Positions 1 to 7,970 of a DNA stretch of 64,000 nucleotides are shown one piece after another. The stretch is from positions 62,001 to 126,000 of the forward strand of contig NZ_JAAVVC010000003.1 in the NCBI RefSeq assembly GCF_018449725.1. The letters run 5' to 3'. The position numbers and the translations under genes are program-made. Every line of letters begins with the position of its first letter. Positions within the stretch are counted from its first letter, which is position 1. The notes beneath the pieces are model-generated. The model saw nothing but the letters and a program-made list of their open reading frames with translations. It was not told where the DNA came from and did not search any database. This DNA is from Pseudomonas sp. dw_612 (GTDB lineage Bacteria; Pseudomonadota; Gammaproteobacteria; Pseudomonadales; Pseudomonadaceae).

Positions 1-446
1 GTCAGCAAAATGTGCATCGGCATGCCAGCGGCGACCGCCCAATCGAGCATCAGCAGGTCGAAGTCAGTCATTGGATGACGGATGTCCATCATCAGAATCA
101 GACCTTTCAAACTCTCGCGACCGCCCAGATAAGCTTCCAGGTGACGCTGCCAGTGCAGCTTCAGCGGGATCGGTACTTTTGCATAACCGTAGCCTGGCAG
201 GTCGACCAGACGGCGATCATCGTCTAGCTTGAAGAAGTTCAACAACTGCGTACGACCCGGAGTTTTCGAGGTCCGCGCCAGGCTGGCGTGAGTCAGGGTG
301 TTCAGCGCGCTGGATTTACCGGCGTTGGAACGCCCGGCGAAGGCTACTTCAAAGCCTTCGTCGTCCGGACATTGGTCGACTTTGGCAGCGCTGAGCATGA
401 AGGTGGACTGTTGGCACAGGCCGAGGATGGGGTTCTTGAGTTGCAT
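1..446 (-). CDS. engB: Ribosome biogenesis GTPase EngB/YihA (5' part only)
   Basis: Reverse-strand gene cut by the left edge of the window; about the first 148 residues are present. The translation starts [13 protein letters not shown] and contains the P-loop GRSNAGKSS, the switch region TSKTPGRTQ and the G3 motif DLPGYG, the signature of the EngB (YihA/YsxC) GTPase that helps assemble the large ribosomal subunit. The G4 motif lies outside. The start is the ATG just before the conserved MQLKNP sequence. It is transcribed away from the cytochrome genes, sharing a 191-bp divergent gap with them. Confidence 0.93.
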   Translation of the reverse strand, partial: MQLKNPILGLCQQSTFMLSAAKVDQCPDDEGFEVAFAGRSNAGKSSALNTLTHASLARTSKTPGRTQLLNFFKLDDDRRLVDLPGYGYAKVPIPLKLHWQRHLEAYLGGRESLKGLILMMDIRHPMTDFDLLMLDWAVAAGMPMHILL

Positions 447-496
447 GGGATTTCCGATGTGGGCGGCGCCGGGAATGGACGCGGCAAGCGGTGTCG

Positions 497-525
497 TTTC
501 CGTTTCAGTAGCGCCAGTATATAAT
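497..525 (+). promoter_or_regulatory. Candidate sigma-70 promoter for the cytochrome c genes
   Basis: A perfect -10 hexamer TATAAT sits at 520-525, about 110 bp before the first cytochrome start. The hexamer 17 bp upstream (TTTCCG) is a weak -35, so only the -10 is convincing. No other feature was recognised between engB and the cytochrome gene. Confidence 0.35.
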
Positions 526-637
526 GCCGCAGATTTTGTGTGCGCTTTGTCCCAGCGTAGGATGAAGTTCACGAGAGCGATTGACCTTGATTGCGCATTA
601 GAACGCAGAACGCTCTCTACCCTGAAAAGGTCGTTTT

Positions 638-928
638 ATGACGAAATGGCTGCTAGCTGCCGGTGTCTTGATGCCGCTTTACAGCGCTCAGGCTACACAG
701 GATCCGGAAGCTGTGTACAACCGTGTTTGTGGTGCCTGTCATTCCGGCCAACTACCCATGGCGCCCCAAAAGGGCGATCAGGAAGCTTGGACGCCGAGGT
801 TGGCGAAAGGTATGGAGACGCTGGTGCAACACGTGACCCAGGGTTTCAAGGCGATGCCGCCGCGTGGTTTGTGCATGGACTGCAGTGCCGAGGATTACCA
901 AGCCATCATCCACTGGATGAGCGAGTAA
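638..928 (+). CDS. Cytochrome c5-type monoheme protein
   Basis: A 96-residue periplasmic c-type cytochrome. Residues 1-20 form a signal peptide ending AQA. One heme-attachment motif CGACH lies at 31-35, a probable axial methionine in AMPP near 73, and a second Cys pair (CMDC, 79-82) that is typical of the cytochrome c5 fold. It is preceded by an AAAAGG ribosome-binding site. It lies 46 bp upstream of a cytochrome c4 gene on the same strand, so the two are probably co-transcribed and work as periplasmic electron carriers between the bc1 complex and terminal oxidases. The electron partner cannot be told from the sequence. Confidence 0.88.
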   Translation: MTKWLLAAGVLMPLYSAQATQDPEAVYNRVCGACHSGQLPMAPQKGDQEAWTPRLAKGMETLVQHVTQGFKAMPPRGLCMDCSAEDYQAIIHWMSE

Positions 929-974
929 ACCCGGCCCATAACTCTTTAACCCTTAGCCGTAGTTGGATTAGCTG

Positions 975-1586
975 ATGAACAAATTGATCGTGAGTCTGCT
1001 GTTGACCGTGGGGATCTCCGGCATAGCCCATGCTGCAGGTGATGCAACAGCTGGCCAGGCGAAAGCCGCAGTTTGTGGCGCCTGTCATGGCCCGGATGGC
1101 AATAGCATGGCGCCTAACTTTCCGAAACTGGCAGGGCAAGGCGAGCGTTATCTGAACAAGCAGTTGCATGACATCAAGTCCGGCAAACGCACGGTACTTG
1201 AAATGACCGGCCTGCTGACCAACCTGAGCGATCAGGACCTGGCCGATATCGCCGCCTACTTCGCCAGCCAGAAAGGCAGCGTTGGCGCCGCCGACCCTAA
1301 AGTCGTGGCTCGCGGTGAAGCACTGTTCCGTGGCGGCGACCTCGCCAAGGGCCTGCCAGCCTGCACCGGCTGCCACTCGCCGAATGGCGCGGGTAACGCA
1401 GCCGCCGGCTTCCCGCACCTGGGTGGCCAGCACGCTCAATACGTTGCCAAGCAACTGACCGACTTCCGCAAGGAAGAAGGCGGCCGCAACAACGACGGCG
1501 ACACCAAAACCATGCAGACCATCGCCAAACGCCTGAGCGACGAAGACATCGCAGCGGTGTCCAGCTACATTCAGGGCCTGCACTAA
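975..1586 (+). CDS. cc4: Diheme cytochrome c4
   Basis: A 203-residue diheme cytochrome. It has a signal peptide (1-20, ending AHA), a first heme motif CGACH at 34-38 and a second CTGCH at 130-134, each in its own class I cytochrome domain, giving the two-fold repeat expected of cytochrome c4. Length and sequence match the Pseudomonas protein that delivers electrons to the terminal oxidases, including cbb3 type. It follows the c5 gene closely and is ended by a strong intrinsic terminator, so the pair forms a short operon. Confidence 0.94.
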   Translation: MNKLIVSLLLTVGISGIAHAAGDATAGQAKAAVCGACHGPDGNSMAPNFPKLAGQGERYLNKQLHDIKSGKRTVLEMTGLLTNLSDQDLADIAAYFASQKGSVGAADPKVVARGEALFRGGDLAKGLPACTGCHSPNGAGNAAAGFPHLGGQHAQYVAKQLTDFRKEEGGRNNDGDTKTMQTIAKRLSDEDIAAVSSYIQGLH

Positions 1587-1663
1587 GACCGGCAAATCGG
1601 GCGTTATGCGGGGCGTACATCTCCTGCAACGTTAACGCTCTATTAATCCGTCGCAGCAAGTAT

Positions 1664-1692
1664 AAAAAGGGTGGCTTAGGCCGCCCTTTTTT
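1664..1692 (+). terminator. Intrinsic terminator after cytochrome c4
   Basis: The stem AAGGGTGGC / GCCGCCCTT has one T-G wobble and a TTAG loop and is followed by a run of six T. It closes the cytochrome transcription unit before dsbA. Confidence 0.85.
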
Positions 1693-1786
1693 GTGGCCGC
1701 TGCCGTTACACTACAGAACTCAAGCCCGCCAGGACCTGTCTGAACACAGGTCGCGCGAGGCGACCAAAATTGTCCAGGAGTAAAGC

Positions 1787-2428
1787 ATGCGTAATCTGAT
1801 CATCAGCGCCGCACTTGTCGCTGCCAGCCTGTTCGGCATGAACGTCCAGGCCGCCGAAGCACCCGCGGCGCCTTACGTCGAACTGACCAACCCTGTTCCA
1901 GTCGCGGTACCTGGCAAGATCGAAGTCGTGGAGCTGTTCTGGTACGGCTGCCCGCACTGCTACGCATTTGAACCGGTGATCAATCCGTGGGTTGAGAAAC
2001 TGCCTTCCGACGTGAACTTCGTGCGCATCCCCGCCATGTTCGGCGGCCCTTGGGACGCTCACGGCCAGATGTTCCTGACCCTGGAAGCCATGGGCGTCGA
2101 GAACAAGGTTCACGCGGCGGTTTTCAACGCGATCCAGAAAGAACACAAACGCCTGACCGATCCGCAAGAAATGGCTGAGTTCCTGGCCACTCAGGGCGTC
2201 GACAAGGACAAGTTCCTGGCCACCTTCAACTCCTTCGCCATCAAAGGCAAAATCGTCCAGGCCAAAGAGCTGGCGAAGAAGTACGAAATCTCCGGCGTGC
2301 CAACCATGATCGTCAACGGCAAGTATCGCTTTGACGTGGGCTCCGCCGGCGGTGCCGAGCAAGCCCTGCAACTGGCCGACAAACTGGTCGACAAAGAGCG
2401 AGCGGCTAACAAGGCTGCTGCCAACTAA
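1787..2428 (+). CDS. dsbA: Thiol:disulfide interchange protein DsbA
   Basis: A 213-residue periplasmic oxidase that donates disulfide bonds to secreted proteins. There is a signal peptide (1-22), then a thioredoxin fold interrupted by a helical domain. The active site CPHC is at residues 55-58 within FWYGCPHCYAF, and the cis-proline motif SGVPTM lies near the C-terminus. Its partner for reoxidation would be DsbB, which is not in this window. The gene has its own upstream gap after a terminator and an AGGAG ribosome-binding site, and is followed after 14 bp by the nuclease-fold gene, a possible operon. Confidence 0.97.
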   Translation: MRNLIISAALVAASLFGMNVQAAEAPAAPYVELTNPVPVAVPGKIEVVELFWYGCPHCYAFEPVINPWVEKLPSDVNFVRIPAMFGGPWDAHGQMFLTLEAMGVENKVHAAVFNAIQKEHKRLTDPQEMAEFLATQGVDKDKFLATFNSFAIKGKIVQAKELAKKYEISGVPTMIVNGKYRFDVGSAGGAEQALQLADKLVDKERAANKAAAN

Positions 2429-2442
2429 GCGCGGCCCCTGCC

Positions 2443-3321
2443 ATGCGCCGCTGGGGTACTGAACGCGTGGTTGGCCTGCATGAACCGCGGGTCAACACGC
2501 ATCACCTGGAATCGACGGGGCTGCCCGCAGACGCCCGTTTGCGTTTGCTCAGCTTCAACATCCAGGTCGGCATCAGTACCGAGCGCTATCGGCATTACCT
2601 GACCCGTGGCTGGCAACACCTGTTGCCCCACACCGGACGTGCCGACAACCTGCAAAAGATCGGCAATCTGCTGGGTGACTTCGATCTGGTCGCCTTGCAG
2701 GAAGCCGATGGCGGTAGCCTGCGATCAGGTTACGTCAATCAGGTCGAACACCTGGCCCAACTGGGCTCCTTCCCTTACTGGTATCAACAACTCAATCGCA
2801 ATCTCGGTCGCCTCGGCCAGCACAGCAATGGGGTGCTCAGCCGCCTGCGCCCGTGGGCGATTGAAGATCACCCGCTGCCGGGGCCCAAGGGTCGCGGGGC
2901 GATCCTGGTGCGTTTCGGCGAAGGTCCGGAGGCGCTGGTCGTCGTGATGATGCACCTGGCCCTCGGCGCGCGCGTGCGCAGCCTGCAACTGGCCTACATC
3001 CGCGAGTTGATCGGTGGCTACAAACACCAGGTGCTGATGGGCGACATGAACACCCACGCCAGTGATTTGCTGCAAAACTCCCCGTTGCGTGACCTCGGCC
3101 TGCTGGCGCCGCAACTGGAAGCGACGTTCCCCAGCTGGCGCCCGCAGCGCTGCCTGGACCATATTCTGCTCAGCCCGACCCTGACCCTGGAACGGGTCGA
3201 AGTGCTGGCACAACCGATTTCCGATCACCTGCCGGTCGCGGTAGAGATTCGTTTGCCGGGTTCGCTCACGGCCGATGCATTCCCCGCGTTGAGTCCTGCC
3301 CCTCGCGGATCCCATGAATGA
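2443..3321 (+). CDS. Endonuclease/exonuclease/phosphatase family protein
   Basis: A 292-residue protein with the EEP fold. Visible motifs are LLSFNIQVG at the start of the domain (Asn of the metal site), LVALQEADGG (catalytic Glu), MGDMNTH (the D-x-N pair) and the terminal ISDHLPVAVEI (catalytic His, Asp neighbour). These are the residues shared by DNase I, exonuclease III and inositol phosphatases, so the chemistry is phosphodiester or phosphomonoester hydrolysis, but the substrate is unknown. No signal peptide is seen. Its stop overlaps the dgcP start by 4 bp (ATGA), indicating translational coupling. Confidence 0.85.
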   Translation: MRRWGTERVVGLHEPRVNTHHLESTGLPADARLRLLSFNIQVGISTERYRHYLTRGWQHLLPHTGRADNLQKIGNLLGDFDLVALQEADGGSLRSGYVNQVEHLAQLGSFPYWYQQLNRNLGRLGQHSNGVLSRLRPWAIEDHPLPGPKGRGAILVRFGEGPEALVVVMMHLALGARVRSLQLAYIRELIGGYKHQVLMGDMNTHASDLLQNSPLRDLGLLAPQLEATFPSWRPQRCLDHILLSPTLTLERVEVLAQPISDHLPVAVEIRLPGSLTADAFPALSPAPRGSHE

Positions 3322-5390
3322 GCGACGAAGCACAGCGCTGGAAAGAGAAATACCTCAAAAGCATCGAACAACAGGAAAAGCTCGAGCGTCGCTGGGACGC
3401 CCGGCTCGACCTGTTGCGTCGCGGGTTGGTGCGCAGCACCCTTGCGGCCGAGGGCACCGACCGCGCCGTTGACCTGTGCATGAAGGAAATGCGCGAAGTC
3501 GTGCGCACCGATGACATGGACGCCGGCCTCGCCGCGTTGCTGCCACGCCTGGAAAAAGCCGTGCTGGACTCCGAACAGCGCCGGGAAACCCGGGTTGATC
3601 AGGTCAGCGCCGCACTGAACGCGCTGGTCGCGCAGCTCCAGGCCTTGCCACTGCCTCGGGAAGTCAGCCGACCGCTCAAGGCCTTCGCCAAGCAACTGGA
3701 TGGGCGCGTCGGTCAGGCTCGCGAGATTCCATTGCTGCTCAGCGAACTGAGCGGCTTGCAAGGCAAAGCCCTGAACCAATTGGAAACCCCTGCGGAACCT
3801 GGCCGTCCAGGCCTGTTGCAGCGCTTGTTCGGTAGCCGGGAAGCGGAAGGGTCAACGCCTCCGGTCGCTGCTCCCACCGTTCCGGCGCCGGCCCAACCAC
3901 CGGTCGAGGCGGTTTCTGCGCCTGTCGTTGAAGCCCCCCAGACAAAGCCTGAAATTCCTCCACCCGCCAGCGTGGCGCGAACGCCCCCAGTTGCGCCGAC
4001 CGCCGCCACCCCGGAACCGCTCGCGTCGCAGACAACACTCACGCCGGAAATCGTGGCGTTTGTCCCGCCTGTTCTGGAGCCTCAAGCAGCACGCGCCCAA
4101 GCGGCACCGGCACAGCCAGACCTTGAGCTACCCCAAGCTCCGACGCCTCCCGCCATCGCGCCTGTCGTTCAAGCTCAGCCAGCCATCAATCCCGACGAGC
4201 TGACTCCCGCGCCCCATCCCGAACCACCGGTGTTCCTGGACAGCCTGCCCTTGCCTTCAGCGATGGCTCAGGCACTGGCCGCCATCGACCCGGAACATCC
4301 AGAGGAAGACATCCTCTATGCGCTGCCGGACTCGCCCGAGCCGTCCTACAGCTCCGTGGCCACGCATATCGAAGAGACGCTGCTGGGCCTGCTCGACGAT
4401 CTGACGCTGCCGGAACGCCATCGCCCGCAAGCCGAAGCCATGCGCGAGCGTCTGCAAAATGGGTTGAACTGGTACGAGTTACTGCCGATCCTCGACGATC
4501 TCGCCACCTTGATGCTGGCGATCACCGACAGCGGCCAGCACGAATTCGAAGCGTACTTGCAGCAACTCAATGAGCGCCTCGAGTCGTTCCAGAGCAACCT
4601 GCAAGCCGCCAGCGACGGCCACGCCGATAACCGCTCCGCCGCGCGGGAGATGGACACGCAGATCCGCGAACAAGTCGACGGCCTGCAAACCAGCATGCAG
4701 GACGCCGCTGACCTGGAAGACCTCAAGCACGTTCTGGAAAACCATCTCGAAGGCCTGCTCGGCACCATGGACCAGCATCAGAAGCAACGGGATGAGCGTG
4801 AACAGGAAGTCGCCGCCCGCCTGCAAGGCCTGGCCGAACGGGTCGCGCACATGGAGCAGGAGGCCCTGGGTTATCGCGAACACCTTGAAGAACAACGGCA
4901 AAAAGCCCTGATCGACCCGCTGACCGGCCTGCCCAACCGCGCCGCCTGGAGCGAACGGCTGGAGCACGAAATCGGCCAGTGGCAGCAGCACGGCAACACG
5001 CTGATGCTGGCCATGCTCGATCTCGACCATTTCAAACGCATCAACGATAACTACGGCCACCTGGCGGGCGACAAGGTGCTGAAAATCATCGCCAGCGTAC
5101 TGCGCAAACGCCTGCGCGGGTCCGACTTCATTGCGCGCTTCGGGGGTGAGGAGTTCGTGCTGTTGATGCCGTCCACCGTTCCGGCAGTCGGGGCAAAGCT
5201 GCTGGAAACCCTGCGCGCTTCGATTGAGGCCTGCCCGTTTCACTTCAAGGGTGAGCGGGTGACGGTCACCATTTCCATGGGACTGGCCGCGTTCAAACCC
5301 GGCGAACACAGCGATATGGTGCTTAAAAGAGCCGATCAGGCGTTATACCGGGCCAAAAATGCCGGACGCAATCGGGTGGAATCGGGCTGA
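3318..5390 (+). CDS. dgcP: Diguanylate cyclase DgcP-like, GGDEF domain
   Basis: A 690-residue soluble protein. Residues 1-170 are helical and charged; about 170-320 is a Pro/Ala-rich low-complexity linker; 320-520 is a second helical region with coiled-coil character; and a GGDEF domain begins at LIDPLTGLPNRAAW. The active site is GGEEF (near residue 611), preceded by RGSD at the spacing of an inhibitory I-site, so it should make c-di-GMP from GTP with product inhibition. The architecture and the position after the EEP gene match P. aeruginosa DgcP, a pole-localised cyclase that influences surface behaviour. It is translationally coupled to the EEP gene. The symbol is given by synteny and domain layout. 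Confidence 0.88.
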   Translation: MSDEAQRWKEKYLKSIEQQEKLERRWDARLDLLRRGLVRSTLAAEGTDRAVDLCMKEMREVVRTDDMDAGLAALLPRLEKAVLDSEQRRETRVDQVSAALNALVAQLQALPLPREVSRPLKAFAKQLDGRVGQAREIPLLLSELSGLQGKALNQLETPAEPGRPGLLQRLFGSREAEGSTPPVAAPTVPAPAQPPVEAVSAPVVEAPQTKPEIPPPASVARTPPVAPTAATPEPLASQTTLTPEIVAFVPPVLEPQAARAQAAPAQPDLELPQAPTPPAIAPVVQAQPAINPDELTPAPHPEPPVFLDSLPLPSAMAQALAAIDPEHPEEDILYALPDSPEPSYSSVATHIEETLLGLLDDLTLPERHRPQAEAMRERLQNGLNWYELLPILDDLATLMLAITDSGQHEFEAYLQQLNERLESFQSNLQAASDGHADNRSAAREMDTQIREQVDGLQTSMQDAADLEDLKHVLENHLEGLLGTMDQHQKQRDEREQEVAARLQGLAERVAHMEQEALGYREHLEEQRQKALIDPLTGLPNRAAWSERLEHEIGQWQQHGNTLMLAMLDLDHFKRINDNYGHLAGDKVLKIIASVLRKRLRGSDFIARFGGEEFVLLMPSTVPAVGAKLLETLRASIEACPFHFKGERVTVTISMGLAAFKPGEHSDMVLKRADQALYRAKNAGRNRVESG

Positions 5391-5493
5391 GGGGCAATTG
5401 TTCCATTTTGTTTAAAGCGGCTCTTTTGCCGTCAACGTGCGAGGCATTACGTTACACTGTTGCATTATTGTCCCGCGCGTACTGCCTTCTACC

Positions 5494-6273
5494 ATGAAAT
5501 TTCTTGCTCTCGTTGTGTCGCTTCTGCTGCTGGCCGGTTGTGCCAGCGGTCCACGTTTCGACACCAGCCATCCTTCCGCCAACTTCGACAGCCGCGTGCA
5601 GTTCGTGGTGGTGCATTACACCAATGCCTCCCTGGAACGTTCGCTACAGTTGTTGACCCACGGCGAAGTCAGCGCCCATTACCTGATCGGTGATGACAAG
5701 GGCGCGACCATCTATAAATTAGTGGATGAAAACCTGCGCGCCTGGCATGCCGGGGAAAGCGAGTGGCAAGGCCGGACCTGGCTGAACTCCAGCTCCATCG
5801 GCATCGAGATCGTCAATCCCGGGTTCCAGGACACCCCGACCGGCCGCCTCTGGTACCCGTACAGCGAAGCCCAGGTGCAATCCTTGATCGTGCTGCTCAA
5901 GGACATCAGCAAACGCAACGGCATCAGCCCTCGGCACATCATCGGTCACAGCGACATCGCTCCTCTGCGCAAACTTGACCCGGGCCCGCTGTTCCCCTGG
6001 AAACGCCTGGCCGCCGAAGGCCTGGGCATCTGGCCAAACGAACAGGCCGTTGCGCGCCGGCAAGTGCAATTCGAGGTCGAACTACCGAGCATCGGCTGGT
6101 TCCAGGAAGAGCTGGCGCGCCTGGGCTACGCAACGCCACAGACCGGCGAACTGGATGTGGCGACGCGGCATGTACTGGCGGCCTTCCAGATGCATTACCG
6201 CCCTTCCCGTTTCGATGGCACCCCGGATGCGCAAACCGCCGCCATGCTGCTGGTGCTCAATCAGACAAAATAA
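5494..6273 (+). CDS. ampDh2: N-acetylmuramoyl-L-alanine amidase AmpDh2 (lipoprotein)
   Basis: A 259-residue amidase that cuts the amide bond between MurNAc and the stem peptide. The start chosen is the ATG giving a lipoprotein signal (MKFLALVVSLLLLAGCAS, lipobox LAGC), which places the enzyme at the outer membrane; an earlier in-frame codon at 5437 has no signal peptide and is rejected. The amidase_2 domain has zinc ligands in VVVHYT and in IIGHSDIAP...DPG. The C-terminal 70 residues form a peptidoglycan-binding domain. Length equals the P. aeruginosa AmpDh2. It differs from cytosolic AmpD, which has no signal. Confidence 0.93.
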   Translation: MKFLALVVSLLLLAGCASGPRFDTSHPSANFDSRVQFVVVHYTNASLERSLQLLTHGEVSAHYLIGDDKGATIYKLVDENLRAWHAGESEWQGRTWLNSSSIGIEIVNPGFQDTPTGRLWYPYSEAQVQSLIVLLKDISKRNGISPRHIIGHSDIAPLRKLDPGPLFPWKRLAAEGLGIWPNEQAVARRQVQFEVELPSIGWFQEELARLGYATPQTGELDVATRHVLAAFQMHYRPSRFDGTPDAQTAAMLLVLNQTK

Positions 6274-6304
6274 TGACGCCCGCCCGACGGTCCGGGCGTT
6301 TTCT
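6274..6304 (+). terminator. Probable terminator after ampDh2
   Basis: A GC-rich hairpin (GCCCG paired with CGGGC, or the longer ACGCCC/GGGCGT) is followed by TTTTCTC. The T run is short, so termination may be partial before the EAL gene 46 bp further on. Confidence 0.6.
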
Positions 6305-6349
6305 CAATCAGCAGCTATAACTCATTGGTAATTCTTCGGATATTCCAAT

Positions 6350-7963
6350 ATGCCTGCTGCTCGAGAGAGGTTGCGTAGTTGGTTCTATCGCCCATGGTTT
6401 TTGGCGATGCTGGCTGCTGCCTTGAGTGCGACGCTGCTGATGGCTGCCAGCCTGTACATCGCAATGAATCAGGTCGAGCAGAACGAAAGCCGGGAAATGA
6501 ATGCCCAGGGCGAACGCTTCCTCGCCCGTCTTGAGCAAATGTTCGGGCAATTGCGCGAAAGCCTCGATGACCTGGAAGCCCAGCCGCTGCGAACGTGCAA
6601 CGACGAAATGATCGCCACCTTGCAGCAGATCAGCTTCAGCTACCGCTTCGTCTACGAAGCCGCGTTTATGGAAGGAAACCGGATCTGCTCCAATCGCCCC
6701 CGCCAGGAAGGGCTGGCGATGATACGACCGGCGGACCTGCGCGGCCCCACCTACAGTTATTGGCTGAACACCACCACCGAACCCGATGAAAACCGCGCCG
6801 CGCTGATGCTCAGTCGGGGCAATTTCCGCGTGGCCACCTCTCGCGGGCATCTCACTGACATGGTCGATCTCTCACCGGGCAGCAGCCTGATGGTGGTGCT
6901 CGATCATGGGAAGCGCGCGATTCCGGTGTTGGGTGCCGACCAGGCCTGGCCGCCCACGGAACCCTGGCCGCCGACCAGCAGTGATGCGTTGCAAGTGACC
7001 CAAACCCGGTTGATTTACCGTATGCCCACCAACAACCCGGAGTATCAGTTGGTGTTGATCACCCCACGTACCGCCATGCATGTACCGGCGGTCTGGTGGT
7101 GGCTGCTGCCGGCGAGCCTGGCGTTGGGCATTTTTTTCGGCGTCCTGGTGTTCCTGCTGGTGCGCCAGCGTCAATCGCTGGACGCCGAACTGCAAGGTGC
7201 GATACGTCGTGGCGAGTTGCAGGTGTTGTATCAACCGATCTTCGACCTCGACAGCCGCAACTGTGTCGGCGCGGAAGCCCTGCTGCGCTGGCGCAGGCCG
7301 GACGGCACGCTGACCAGCCCCGATCTGTTTATTCCGATGGCGGAGAACACCGGGCAGATCCGCCAGATGACCGACTTCGTCTTGCAGCGTCTGCTTGAAC
7401 AGTTGGGACAACTGCTACGGGCCAATCCGCAGCTGTACATCTCGGTCAACCTGGCGGCTTGCGATGTGATGGTGCCGCGTATCGGCCAGGTGATGGCGCG
7501 CCTGCTGACCTTGCACCGGGTCGCGGCCAAACAGATTGCCTTCGAGGTGACCGAACGCGGGTTGGTCGACGTGGTGGTGGCCCGGGAAAACCTGCAATCC
7601 TTGCGCGATGTCGGGCATCAGGTGCTGATCGACGATTTTGGTACCGGCTACTGCAGCCTGGCCTACCTGCAAACCCTGCCGGTGGATTGCCTGAAAATCG
7701 ACAAGGCCTTTATCGATGCCCTTGGCCATGACGCCGCCAGCAGTGGCGTGGCCCCGCACATCATTCACATGGCCCAGGCCCTGCAACTGAAGGTGATCGC
7801 CGAGGGCATCGAACATGAAGCCCAAGCGGCATTCCTGAGCAGCGAAGGCGTGAAGTTCGGCCAGGGCTGGTTGTTCGCCCATGCGCTGAGCGCGGTGCAG
7901 TTCATCGAACTGATTACCCGTGGCCGACGACTGGCGGGCCGTCGCATGGATGACGAGGCGTAA
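6350..7963 (+). CDS. CSS-motif EAL c-di-GMP phosphodiesterase, membrane-bound
   Basis: A 537-residue inner-membrane protein. TM1 lies near 17-38 and TM2 near 245-266, enclosing a periplasmic domain with two cysteines in RTCNDE and RICSNR, the pattern of the CSS-motif sensor family whose activity is set by a periplasmic disulfide. The cytoplasmic EAL domain has EALLRW, the loop-6 DDFGTGYCSLAYL and KIDKAFI, so the catalytic residues look intact and it should hydrolyse c-di-GMP to pGpG. A DsbA gene lies 4.5 kb upstream, but no direct link is shown. Its stop is only 7 bp from the stop of convergent kinB. Confidence 0.9.
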   Translation: MPAARERLRSWFYRPWFLAMLAAALSATLLMAASLYIAMNQVEQNESREMNAQGERFLARLEQMFGQLRESLDDLEAQPLRTCNDEMIATLQQISFSYRFVYEAAFMEGNRICSNRPRQEGLAMIRPADLRGPTYSYWLNTTTEPDENRAALMLSRGNFRVATSRGHLTDMVDLSPGSSLMVVLDHGKRAIPVLGADQAWPPTEPWPPTSSDALQVTQTRLIYRMPTNNPEYQLVLITPRTAMHVPAVWWWLLPASLALGIFFGVLVFLLVRQRQSLDAELQGAIRRGELQVLYQPIFDLDSRNCVGAEALLRWRRPDGTLTSPDLFIPMAENTGQIRQMTDFVLQRLLEQLGQLLRANPQLYISVNLAACDVMVPRIGQVMARLLTLHRVAAKQIAFEVTERGLVDVVVARENLQSLRDVGHQVLIDDFGTGYCSLAYLQTLPVDCLKIDKAFIDALGHDAASSGVAPHIIHMAQALQLKVIAEGIEHEAQAAFLSSEGVKFGQGWLFAHALSAVQFIELITRGRRLAGRRMDDEA

Positions 7964-7970
7964 AAACGCC